A stretch of 64,000 nt of DNA. Source: Glandiceps talaboti (lineage: Eukaryota; Hemichordata; Enteropneusta; Spengelidae). A program made the translations under genes and the position numbers. Under the pieces are notes generated by a model, which did no database searches, was not told the DNA's origin, and was given only the letters and a program-made list of their open reading frames with translations. Where the stretch lies: NCBI RefSeq assembly GCF_964340395.1, contig NC_135560.1:5104498-5168497 (forward strand), written 5' to 3'. Positions 30,541 through 41,574 of this stretch are shown one piece after another (the first letter of the stretch is position 1; the number at the start of each line of letters is the position of its first letter).

Positions 30541-31158
30541 ATCGAAGGAATGAAGAATTGTCTTGAGGGAGCTAGCTAGGTGAAAATGTATTTTTTTATG
30601 ACAACACGAAATTGAACAACTTACAACAAGAATATCAGAACTAGCAAAAGCAGGAATGAAGAAGATGGTGGTGGAATTAAGAAAGATTGCTGAAATTTGT
30701 AAAAGTGAAAGAGAACGAGGAGATTTGTATTATAGTATATACATATCCAGACTGCATGACTGCATAGAGCACGATCGAGTTGACTGTACATGGATGTGTT
30801 GGCCCCCCTGCCGACTGTATCAAATTGATTTTAAACAGTCACATATATATACTCTTCGACAACCAACCAAACACTCACACCAACCAAGCAACACGAAATC
30901 ACAATTGTAACTTGATTTCATTATTTGAGACACTGTGGCCATTTCTTTTCACTTTACAGATTATCAGAGCTTGGTTAACATCACAGAAAAGTATTTTGAG
31001 GTTGTTGTTTCAGATGACACTAGAATCGTAAAGTTCGGGGAAAGGGTCCGTTACGGCAGGTTGCAGTCATCCCAGACTTCACAATTGTGTATAACCACCA
31101 ATTCGATGACAGTAAGGCAAGGCCGGCTACTACTTCCACTGTAATTGGGGAAATTTAA
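30541..31158 (+). CDS. Coiled-coil gene, 3' exons (unknown function, possibly degenerate)
   Basis: 30541-30579 follows TTTTGTGTCTAG and reads SKE/IEG-type codons before donor GTGAAAA, but an in-frame TAG lies in it. About 30608-30770 reads EIEQLTTRISELAKAGMKKM, then VVELRKIAEICKSERERGD, a clear amphipathic helix. 30960-31158 follows CACTTTACAG and reads YQSLVNITEKYFEVVVSDDT then RIVKFGERVRYGRL. A shifted frame continues IPDFTIVYNHQFDDSKARPA to TAA at 31156-31158, so one frame change separates the two halves. A related set is at 33655-34510. Confidence 0.4.
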
Positions 31159-31159
31159 G

Positions 31160-33290
31160 TAATATTTAACGTGATGGCCGAGTGATGTGGTATTATTTCG
31201 ACAAAGAAGTTTTTTTTTCCACAATACATACGAACACCAAGCCAGTATTGTAATCCATGATTGAACAATTTAATTTGGGTATGTATTTTCAATCTGCAAA
31301 ATTTTAATTTTGAGCGTTTTTCATTTTAAAAAAAAAATATTTTTATGTTTTGTACAGGATTTGAAAATATTTCATTGTAGTGTTTTTTATACAATTAATA
31401 AATAAAATTATTTTTTGTTAAATTACGGATTGAGTTGTCGGTGTGGATTCTTAGGTTGGGTAGGAAGAGACTACTCCAAGAAAGGCAAAATCAAAGACGT
31501 GTAAAGAAAAGAAAGGAGATCTAGCCGTAATCCTGCATCTGACTGGACCCTTCCCACAAATGCACCTTCCTCCCCATCTTGAGTACCGCGAATTGACCCC
31601 CTGATCGCTTTAATTAACTGTACAGAATTTGGTAATCGGAATATAGGTACTCAGAAGACACCAGGTATGCTATGGGATTACATAACTATTTCCAAAACTT
31701 TTACGCTAATAGTAATACACGATCGATGAAACAGTTTAAACTATCTAATTTCTTGCTGTAACAGTATCCAAAATGTCGGTGCACGGTACTCGTAGAGGGG
31801 AGGGGAGAGAGCTTGATGGAGTACGAGTGCGTGATTTCGGAGCTCTTTTAAATTCGAGTCTATTTTACGGCAAAAGGCAACAGCTTCACAATTTCATATT
31901 CCAATTTGAGTTTCAGATAGTTTTTGTAATAGTATTGAGTCGTGAACTACATAATGTAAAGTACAGTGTATTGCGGAGTGCTGAACTAATAATTTCTAAA
32001 GAGGTTGGATTTGAATTATTTCGTGAGTGAACATGAACCAGTAACTGACCAAATGCAAACTAGTAAACACAGAAAACGACCTCTCGGTAACAGAAATGGT
32101 ACAGTGAACGACTCGGAGAGTTTTGACGATCATGACCGCGGCGCCGCCGTGTCATGTATGTAAACGAGGCATATATATACTTATTTGTTTTTGGCATACT
32201 AGTACCGCCAAAAAGAAATATTCGCAACATTTTGTCACAATTGTTTCAAAAAATATGTTGTGCTGTGTTTTGTGCCGCGTTTTATTCATTTTATATGTAC
32301 AATCCAGAGTACAATCTTTGTTTCTGACGACAACATCATGCCAAACTCACTTCGAGGAAATAATGAATTAACTTCATTTGATCTTGAAATGAGTTCACAC
32401 AACAAACGCAACCGTGGCAACGGTAGATTTTCGAGCGGGATTTTCGACACCGCTCTCGAGCTCGGACTTACATCAAGTACGAGAAAAGCCTTTTGAACAT
32501 GAAGTCGCTGCCTATTTGTAGAATATGATATTACGCTTGTGGAACGATTCGACAAACTCATGACGAATTCAATTTTAAATTAATTTTTAGTCCTTCAAAA
32601 ACGTTATTGACCAGTTGTTGCCCTGTTGACATGTTCTGTATACTTAGTGCTTGGGCGGGAATAAACACGGTTGCTTAAAATGTTGCAAAATTTTGGCCAA
32701 CTCGGTCTCAACGAGTTCGCCCGGCCCCCTCGTTTTTGGCACATAACCCTACCGAACGAGTTGTCTATCTTACTTATAGTATACTACGGCGTGATTGGCT
32801 CAAACGGATCTCTTGAAACTTTTTATCCAAAAAGTGAAATTTTTGGCTACAAATTTTGCAAGTGTCCCGGTTCGCTTGTGCGCCTTTTTATTCTCGACAT
32901 TTCCCCCTCTCCGTCGATATCTGCAACACATCACGACAAACGAATTTGGGTTTTTGGAAACATGGATTCAGACGTGCAGACGAAGCTTCATTCGATCTTA
33001 AAATCGATTGGGACGATTATCGCAACTAGATTCGCTACGAAAAGAATCACTGTGCAATCCTTCAGTCACATCAAACGACAGATTTTCAACACCATTGTCC
33101 AATTCGCAATTTAAGAATTGCCTGGACGAGAAAGTACGACAGCGAACACACAAAGCCACAAACTGGACCGCATTGCTTTACACCGAGTGAAAGTCATGGC
33201 GCGCGCGGGAACTCCAGATTGACACGTTGACGGACACATATTTCCCAGTTGCATCTTTAGAGTCAGCGGCTGCTGTATGTCTGGAACGTT
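31160..33290. other. CpG-richer block upstream of the second 3' exon set
   Basis: From about 31760 to 33290 the sequence is visibly richer in CpG than its surroundings. Plus-strand open frames of 85, 78 and 147 codons (31773, 32260 and 32671) have no recognised domain. A segment with GCTTGGGCGGGAATAAACAC (about 32648) recurs at about 33377. It could be an old promoter/first-exon region or a repeat; the 147-codon frame is not called as a gene. Confidence 0.35.
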
Positions 33291-33654
33291 CCGGTAAAAT
33301 ATGACGATTTCACTCGATTTTTAATTGTTCAAATTGAAAATTTGTTCCCATAATTGCATAAATATATATTTGCAATGTTTGGGCGGGAATAAACTGTGTT
33401 GTTAAAATGTTTCAAAATTTTGTGTAATTTATTGCATGCAAATTGAGTGCTGAGAGTAATTTGTTTCATGCAAATTTAGAATTATTTTGTTTTTAGTATA
33501 TAGTAGGTCACACCCCTAAAGAAAGAGTGGGTTATGGCTCCATATAATTTAACCAACCGAAATCAAGGCCTCTAATTGGCCAAGTCCGTCTAGCCGTAGT
33601 ATAAATATTGTTATGTTTACTTGTATACAATTCGTCATTCTATTTTATGTCTAG

Positions 33655-34515
33655 ATCGACACGATGAAGATATTACTGGAGCGTGAGTAGAAAATGTCAT
33701 GAAATTTGAAATTTAGAGAACTTCAGCGGGGAAGCAGAGCTGGCAACTTGGAATGGTGAAAATGTGAAGAATAGCTAGAATACTCAGTTGTAATACTAAT
33801 AATTTTGATTGAGAGAGAACAAGAAGAAGGGGATTTGTAGTTACATTATGCTACAGACTGTATGACACGGTTGATACGCTCAGGACTGTGCATGTAACGT
33901 AATGTGACCGCCACAACGCACGATTGCTGGGGCGTCCCTCTCTACACAATCCAAAACTCCAATTGAAAATAGACCATGTAAAAATTGTAATACAATAGAA
34001 GACGAAGTAAATCATTTGATACATTGCAAAGTATATACAAAGCAAAGAGATACATTATTTAGTGTAATTTGTATATTACAGTATCAAATTGAAAGCTCAC
34101 CATGCTTTTCGACAAACTAAACACTCAAAATACCAACATGACACAATGTTATATAAATCGTAACTTTAGTGGCATACCTTATTTTCTAAAACACACACAC
34201 ACACACACGCGGTATATCCCTTATTTCTTACAGATTATCAGAGCTTGGTCAAGACGGCTACAAAATATTTTGATGTCACTTTATATCTTCAAGGACCATA
34301 TTAGAGTCGTTAAGTTCTTAGTCTGTATGCCTCGTTGTCTCTAAACCACGATTCCGTGTATAGGGACTACCGGTAGACTGGAGTTCTGGGAGTGGAAAAG
34401 AGTTCAGTATGGCAGGTTAATTGTTAATACCGCCATCCCTGGATATGATATAATCCCAGACTTCACGACAACCATCAATTCAAGCAACTTCTTGAAGTAC
34501 TTCTACAGTCCTTGA
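33655..34515 (+). pseudogene. Coiled-coil gene, 3' exon set copy 2 (degenerate)
   Basis: 33655-33682 follows TTTTATGTCTAG and ends at GTGAGT, matching the 30541 exon. The helical exon survives only as fragments (GAGAGAACAAGAAGAAGG near 33812). 34234 follows TTTCTTACAG and reads YQSLVKTATKYFDVTLYLQG before TAG. Later sequence reads WEWKRVQYGRLIVNT, IPGYDIIPDFTTTINSS and a stop. Spacing to copy 1 is about 3.1-3.3 kb. A LINE scrap sits between its exons. Confidence 0.5.
33945..34080 (+). mobile_element. LINE C-terminal zinc-knuckle fragment
   Basis: The frame reads PIENRPCKNCNTIEDEVNHL then IHCKVYTKQRDTLFSVI. R-x-C-x2-C-x4-EDE-x2-H-x4-C-x-x-Y is the C-terminal knuckle of non-LTR retrotransposon ORF2 proteins. 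A related scrap is at 59307-59400. Confidence 0.7.
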
Positions 34516-35389
34516 GAAAATCTGAGTAAATGTGATCGCCAAGAGATGTCGTATATAATGTTGACAAACATGTAATGGTCACAATTGTTGACCCAGTGTA
34601 GGTAGTGTTACGGGTGACATATTCGCAAAGTTTTGATGTTTTGCGAGGTCACCGTGAACTCTCAGCTGTCATGAATTAACACTTAGAACAAATGTTTGCA
34701 TATCGCGAATAGTATTCCTCTGAGATGACCACATTGAAAGTTATTATAAGATCAAGTGTCAAATAATGACATGATTACAGACAGTTGGAAGAACAATGAC
34801 GTGATCACATTGCTTAGCTAGTTTTCATATTTGTCAATATCATTTGCATTGAATTAAGGCGAAGGCAACACTTCCGTTTTATTCATTTATGGTGTTGATT
34901 ATTTTATCACCCAATCATTTGAGTATTGTGTATTTTTTGTCTCTAAGAATTTAATTGGAAGTGAGATAGCTGAAGGCAACAGCTAAGCCTAGACAAGGAG
35001 CTTCCATATGCTCCCTGGCTACTTCTAAATGATCCAGGTTAACCATGAACATTGTGTGTAGTTTGAGCTAATACCCTTTCAAGTCCAAGTCGATCCCGTG
35101 TACGGAGTGGAGAGGGAGAGAGTAACATTGGAGGAGGGTACGTTAACAATAGAGGTCCTCCTGCTAATTGTTACAATAGTACACTGACACAGCTCTACTA
35201 CCTCAATCGAGAGGGTACACCCAGAATCACTGCACATTGACCAACAGTACAAGTGGATATAAGATTTATTTCGTAGCTCAACAGGTGCCAGGCTTATAGG
35301 TAGATAGAAGATATTTGATCCCAAGCTCTAGCTCTAGCACCATGAAATGTAATATATATTTTATCAGCTCATCTGATCAGGTAATACAA
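34516..35389. other. No gene recognised
   Basis: AT-rich. The minus-strand frame at 35079-35324 has no domain. Confidence 0.5.
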
Positions 35390-35690
35390 GCAACAAGAAT
35401 ACTAACAAGTAACAAAGCAAGTGGGCCGGATGATATGCCACGAGATATAAATACAGCAACAGAAAAGTAAAAACAAGCTCTACAACAAATATATAGTCAC
35501 ATACCGGAAACAGGAACTTATCCCCAAGTATGCATTATAATTCCAGCACACAAAAAAGGAGACACAAAACAGTTACAGGGGCATATTAGTTGGAAATGTA
35601 ATTGGTAAAGTGTTTAGTGTGAATATCAATACTAGGATATCAAAATATCTAGAAAATAACTCCATCATACATTCCCTATCCAACAATCAT
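35390..35690 (+). mobile_element. Non-LTR reverse transcriptase fragment
   Basis: The frame reads ATRILTSNKASGPDDMPRDI, then (after TAA at about 35468) KQALQQIYSHIPETGTYPQV and CIIIPAHKKGDTKQL. N-KA-GPD-(M/I)P-E-I and (V/I)IPAHKKGD are motifs 0-2 of LINE reverse transcriptases. The polymerase catalytic core is absent and stops are present. GNVIGKVFSVN follows in a shifted frame. Confidence 0.8.
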
Positions 35691-35877
35691 GTTCCGGGAC
35701 ACAGTTCGTGGTTGGAAATCTGATCAGAAGTCTCCTCTGAATTACATGCTTGGATTAAATGTCTACAGAATTAGTTGTACCACAACTAGCCGTAACAACG
35801 GTGTGACACTGGTGTGTGTAGTGAACACAATCCAACCACAACTCCTCTGTAAGTTAATATCTAACCAAACCAATCAC

Positions 35878-38625
35878 TATGGCGTAGAATGCCTGCCAAT
35901 ATTCGAAAATACAATACTGCAATGACTATATGCAATACTACAATGACTATATGCGATATGACGACATGAGGTGACTACATGCGATATGACTACATGCGAT
36001 GTGACTACATGAGATGACTACATGCGATATGACTACATGAGATGACTACATACGATGTGACTACATGAGATGACTACATGCGATATGACTACATGAGATG
36101 ACTACATGCGATATGACTACATGAGATGACTACATGCGACATGACTACATGAGATGACTATATGCAATACTGCGATGATGACATGATATGCGGCGATTTT
36201 GTAATGACGTTATGCCATTCGTAGATTATTCAATACGCATAATACGAGTATTATTAATATGAAACAGGCTAGGGAGTACTCCTCAGCATGTTGCACGTGG
36301 TAAGAGGTGGACCATTTGATATCCTGGGGGGGGGGGGCTTGGAAGATTTTGGGGGGAAAAAGATGCCAAATGGATTTGCTTGAAAAAAAAATCCGGATAT
36401 GAGAGGGTTATGGAAAAAAAGATGGACCACTGCTGCTAGAAAAAAAATGTCTTGGCAGGGAAATGATGCACAGGTTCGAGTATACTGTTCAAATTGCTCG
36501 TACCTCTCCAACCAGGACACTTGTCAAATCATGACAAACAGTTTCAAACACATGTCAGGGACCAGTCAGTTTCGTTAGCCTGTGGTACATATAATATTTG
36601 TTCTTGTCTCTGTTTCTTTCATAAATGGTTTAAATATTACTTCATGTAAGGGTTCAAACATAACTATACATAAAAAATATACATATAATACATGTATTAC
36701 CTAGCTACAACACTAGTTACAGAACATGCCATGTAAGTGTTTGGCTGTTTCACAATCAGTGCTTCACTTATCTTACACTTTGGGGCAAAAGTGAACTTGA
36801 AGGTTTTGTAATGGTAACCTTCATACTATTGGATAGTTTATAAAAGAACTTAATCTAAATTGTTCTAGTCTCTTCAGTATGAATTTGTCAAAAGGGATGC
36901 TATATTTCCTATTTCAGACACTACATGTATCGACACCACAACTCAAATTCAAGTTTATATTGTACACTAGGTATGACCTCCTAAAGTGCTCTAACACATC
37001 AGTAACTTTACTATAAATGCAATATCAATGACCCTATACCAATGTTACAGGCCCACTTTTATAACATGGAAAACTTATGTAAAAAGTTATATTTACTTTA
37101 GCTTTTCGATGTTTGGCAATATATATCTAAGAGGCTATGAATAACCTAAAAATCGCCTAAATAGAAACAAAAAACTGCAGATCTGGCGGGGGGGGGGGCC
37201 TTGGACTCCATCACCCCAGAGGCCACTCATTCGTTAAACCAACAATAAGATTCACCAAAATTGGTAAAAAAAAAACTTGAAAAGCTTCTAGGGGAGATCC
37301 CCTAGGAACCCCCCCCCCCCATAAGAGGTAGACATGTCCAAGCCTCAAATCAAAGTTCTTCCCTCCACCTCTTACTGTCAAGATGCTATGAAATTTTATT
37401 TCAAAAATGTTTCAACCATGTGTAGTTGCTTTTTACATGTTAGAGCTGTCTTGTAAAGCTTGCAAATTATTGTCTGAAAGTGTCTGTGAATAGCCTAAAC
37501 ATTGCTTGAGAAGTAAAAAACCTCGAGGGCTTCTAGGGGGACCCCCGAGAACCCCCCGTAAGAGGTAGACATGTTCCAGTCTCAAATCAAAGATCTTTCC
37601 TCCAACTCTTACTGTCAAGATGCTATGAAACTTTATTTCAAAAATGTTTCAACCTCACAGAGTTGCTTTTCACATGTTAGAGCTGTCTTGTAAAATTTGT
37701 AAATTATTGTCTGAAAGTGTCTGTGAATAGCCGAAACATTGCCTTTAGAAGTAAAAATCATCCAGGCCGTTTTCTAGGGGGAGACGGGCTAGAACCCCCC
37801 CCCCCCCATTCACAGACACTCGCACAAGAGGTGGACATATCCCAGTCTCAAAGCTCTTCCCTCTACAACTTACTGTCAGATGCTATGAAACTTCATTCAG
37901 GGGGGGGGGGGGTCAGTGACTTTTTGTCGGCCCAATGGAAAAAAAACACTGACACCCCCCCCCCCCCATCCCCCAATCTGGAGAAACTGACCGGTCTATC
38001 TGAATGTTTGAGCTCACCAATCAAGTTTCCGATTTGTATTTTCAGTGTGTCACCATACCATGGCATGCTTATTTAATTGAAAATCAAACATGTATGAAAT
38101 ATGTAGTTTTTTAAATATAATATGTGTGTGATAGAACAGCATCTTTTTACTCTCTCTATTACCGTGTGCCAAAACCAAACAGAAAATTGTGGCAACAAAT
38201 GTAGGTGTTCAACATTGACGTAAAAAAAATCCGGATATCTCAAAGAAGCAAAGAAAAAAAAAAGTTGCCAGCATAGGAAAAGGAGAAAAAAATAATTCTC
38301 AGGCAAGCAGATGGGAAAAAAATAATGACTCTCCACCAATCTTCCAAGCCCCCCAGGATATCGAATGGTCTACCCCTTATGCATATTGAATAATCTACGA
38401 ATGGCATAACGTCATTACAAAATCGCCGCATATCACGTCATCATCTCGCATCGCAGTATTGCATGTAGTCATCTAATGTAGTCATATCGCATGTAGTCAT
38501 CTCATGTAGTCACATCGCATGTAGTCACCTCATGTAGTCATATCGCATGTAGTCACCTCATGTAGTCATATCGCATGTAGTCATCTCATGTAGTCACATC
38601 GCATGTAGTCACCTCATGTAGTCAT
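35878..38625. mobile_element. Foldback DNA element with tandem-repeat arms, copy 1 (right end cut)
   Basis: The left arm starts GGCGTAGAATGCCTGCCAAT, followed by an array of a ~28-bp unit (ATGCGATATGACTAC and ATGAGATGACTAC) up to 36185. GCGGCGATTTTGTAATGACG and a G-tract near 36330 follow. The right arm is the inverted counterpart: CCCCCCAGGATATCGAATGG, CGTCATTACAAAATCGCCGC (38412-38431), then the inverted 28-bp array to 38625. There the end is missing and the CATTT array begins. The interior has three tandem copies of a ~240-bp block (near 37325, 37562, 37828) and no transposase. It is about 95% identical by eye to copy 2. Confidence 0.9.
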
Positions 38626-39035
38626 GTGTGTCATTTAGATTTATTGTCATGTGTGCATCATTCGCCTTGTGTGTGCGTCATTTATAATCACGAGCACAGG
38701 GCACGTATTATTGCTTAGATTGCCGCCCTGGATCGCCGTTTTCTTAGGAAAATATCGTACGAATCCTGCTGCTACAAATGTGTCAATCTCTAAAGTAGCG
38801 GAAATGTTTTTTCCTTACTTACAGGTAGGAATATATAGTCAAAAGGTTGTTATATCTAGTCTGTAGACCAGGAAAACAACAATCTAAGAAATATTACACG
38901 CCCCTGTGGTCATAGTGCATTACTTGCCTTATGTGTGTCATTTATTTCCATACGCTAGTCATTTGCCATAAGATGTGTGTGTCATTTGCTCTTACGCATA
39001 CATAATTAATTTTGTGTGTCACTTACCATGCTTAC
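38626..39035. repeat. TGTGTCATTT tandem array, copy B
   Basis: Same family as 17325-17780, interrupted at about 38690-38900 by unrelated sequence. It abuts the truncated foldback arm. Confidence 0.75.
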
Positions 39036-39040
39036 GTTAG

Positions 39041-39134
39041 ACTGTAAGATACGTCCTGACGTTCCGCCCTCACCGGCGTGGGAGGGGTTGGCTGAAGTGT
39101 GAGGGCGCCCCATCACGGCGTACCTTACAGACTA
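39041..39134. mobile_element. GC-rich palindromic MITE, copy 2
   Basis: Inverted ends AGACTGTAAGATACGTCCTG and AGTCTGTAAGGTACGCCGTG (complement), with inner arms CCGCCCTCAC and GTGAGGGCGCCCC. It lies in the opposite orientation and at a different relative position to copy 1 (17228), so the two inserted independently. Confidence 0.7.
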
Positions 39135-39169
39135 CACTTACGTTCATCATCATCACACATCATGATCAA

Positions 39170-40290
39170 ATGTAGACGAATAATAAAAAGTAAGTACCCT
39201 AGAGAAGACACTTAACACTCTAAGCCATCAGATGTAGGTGATGTACACTTGATATCTTGTAGATGTAATAGAAATTGCCTTGAATGACAGCCACAAAAGC
39301 CAGACGATAGTACTTTCAGTTGGTCATTACATGTATAGACTATTTATAGAACTTATGGTATATTTTATTTCATTTATTTCATTCATCTAGATTAACTGGT
39401 ATATACCGAGTACCGTTATGATATGGCAAGTCGGGCAAAAAAGTCTCCTGAACGTTAGATCCTTGATATTTTTATTGTCCATTCCTAATCCCAATGATAT
39501 GATGTACAGGGTTGGTAGAACTTCACTGAGCTCTGTTGAAATGTGGCGCATGAAATATTGAATCTAACGTCCATATTATCTAGTCAATGCTAGGGGTATC
39601 ATTGCTGCCAAGCAATTCTTTGTCGCTTCCTTTGAGTTGCCATACATACCCTTTTATATACAATAGGCCACAGTTTTTCCTTTATTTTTATTTATTACTT
39701 TTATTTATTTATTTATTTATTTTTTTTTGGGGGGGGCAAGTTTAATACACACACTCACAATGCTTGACAGCCAATAGTGAGGAGTTATGAGGGTATGGTG
39801 CCATTATATCTCTCAAACATGAAAACCTATAGTTTGTGTTGGTGTTGGTGTAAAAATAACTTGAATATGACACAGGGCGAACATGACGAATGCAGGTGGA
39901 GACGCGGGAAGGATGTCGAATGCAGATGAAGACGCAGGGAAGATGATGAATGCAAACGGAGACGTGGTGAAATTGGTGACAATGGTGGAAGTGCGAAATT
40001 TGTGTCTGTGGATGTTAAGTATGAGAGAAAGTCCATAGCCAGGCAAGTGAAAATAATCCAAACTACCGACCCTCTGACCTAACCTAACCTGAGGACAACC
40101 CAAAATGAGAAGAAAAAGAAAAAAGATGAACCGTTTGTGTATATGTAATATGTGGTCATGCGTAGTGATGGCAAAAAAGGACCGAGGCGTGAGGTAGTTG
40201 ATGGCGATGATGATGAAAATATGGGTAGTATTTGAAATGTGTAGGTTGGAGAGGGGGTTATAAGAACAACAGTCACTCATTCATTCATTC
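39170..40290. repeat. Triplicated segment, copy B
   Basis: Collinear with 17780-18700: GTAGGTGATGTACACTTGAT at 39235, GCCACAAAAGCCAGACGATA at 39291, CTGCCAAGCAATTCTTTGTC at 39605, the GATGACGAATGCAG minisatellite at 39880-39965 and CATTCATTCAT at the end. It has an extra ~150 bp near 39370-39540. Confidence 0.88.
39580..39650 (-). CDS. Possible terminal exon, copy B (unknown protein)
   Basis: Minus strand: acceptor TATATAAAAG, then a 71-nt frame YVWQLKGSDKELLGS, NDTPSID and TAG. Same length and frame as copy A. Copy C (from 41977) has kept KELLGSDDTPSID but has an in-frame TGA and a 1-nt change upstream. Confidence 0.35.
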
Positions 40291-40576
40291 ATACTTAGAA
40301 AAGTAAAAGCATTTTAATTTCACAAGATTTTGATAATCATTTTCTTTGGCCTTTGTAACCATCTATTGTTTTGTTATAGTTCCATGCTAATGTTATAAAA
40401 AAATAGTATAAAAATTAAAATTACTGAAAATGTAACATGTAAAATTAACTATATATGCAGTGTGCGTGAACAAAAAGAGTGTTTCCTGTCAACAGATGGG
40501 CAGGACATTGTGTCAGGGGGGGGGGATTGTTTTGTGGATGAATTGCAGGGGGGTCACTATTTTCAAGTACAACATG

Positions 40577-41055
40577 AACGGTTGCTAGTATTCAATTCCC
40601 ACATTTCTTGCAATAGTGCTATTTAATACCAGGTGCTAGTATTCAATTCCCACATTTCTTGCAATAGTGCTATTTAATACCGGGTGCTATTATTCAATTC
40701 CCACATGTCTTGCAATAGTGCTATTTAATACCAGGTGCTAGTATTCAATTCCCACATGTCTTGCAATAGTGCTATTTAATACCGGTTGCTAGTATTCAAT
40801 TCCCACATTTCTTGCAATAGTGCTATTTAATACCGGGTGCTATTATTCAATTCCCACATGTCTTGCAATAGTGCTATTTAATACCAGGTGCTGGTATTCA
40901 ATTCCCACATGTCTTGCAATAGTGCTATTTAATACCGAGTGCTAGTATTCAATTCCCACATGTCTTGCAATAGTGCTATTTAATAATGGATGCTAGTATT
41001 CAATTCCCACATTTCTTGCAATAGTGCTATTTAATACCGGGTGCTATTATTGAAG
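40577..41055. repeat. 51-bp satellite, about nine copies
   Basis: The unit is TGCTAGTATTCAATTCCCAC, AT(T/G)TCTTGCAATAGTGC, TATTTAATACC(A/G)GG. Two alternating variants (ATTTC / ATGTC; AGTATT / TATTATT) recur in blocks, suggesting expansion of multi-unit segments. A poly(G) tract lies just before, at about 40518. Confidence 0.95.
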
Positions 41056-41574
41056 TGTAATAGTGACCCAGTTTGAGTGTTATATTATCCATATCCATAT
41101 TATTGATAATGGTCTTTCTGAGACCTCGACCTTTGACCTCGTCCTGTATCTTCAAGGTCAAATAGCCAAACATTAATCATAGTGCACAGTATACAGCAGA
41201 GATGCATAGACCAATTTCAACCAAGCCTGGCACAAATGTCAAACTTCACATTTTGTGCACAAGCTCAGTCTGGTAGCTTAATACATAGAAACCTAAATTA
41301 AATGACTTACGTAATACCCATTTTATTTATAATGAGCTTTGAGACCTTGTCATTGCTTTGTTTTGTGACCTTTGCAATGATGACAAAATATTGGCCATAT
41401 TTGTCATAAAAAATTCTGAATTTGACTTGGCTAGTAAGTTGAAATATTGAAGACTGTCTTTGATGAAGACTTGATGAAAATTTATCAGTTTATGAACAAC
41501 TTTCAGATGAATATTTGAGGCTACATCACTTTTCATCTGTGTTCATGACAGCACAGATCAATTGTAGATGAACA
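41056..41574. other. No gene recognised
   Basis: Sequence between the 51-bp satellite and segment C. The minus-strand frame 41327-41536 has no domain. Confidence 0.5.

Noticed and set aside
32671-33114. 147-codon ORF as a real gene
   Set aside because: No domain, no clear splice context; its start lies in a repeated GGGCGGGAATAAAC segment.
37717-38076. 119-codon ORF in the foldback element as a transposon gene
   Set aside because: Part of the frame is kept in copy 2 (57935-58219), but the frame crosses variable poly(G)/poly(C) runs and has no transposase motif.
39813-40280. 155-codon minus-strand ORF in segment B
   Set aside because: Much of the frame is a GATGACGAATGCAGATGGAGA-type minisatellite, and the frame is not conserved in segments A and C.
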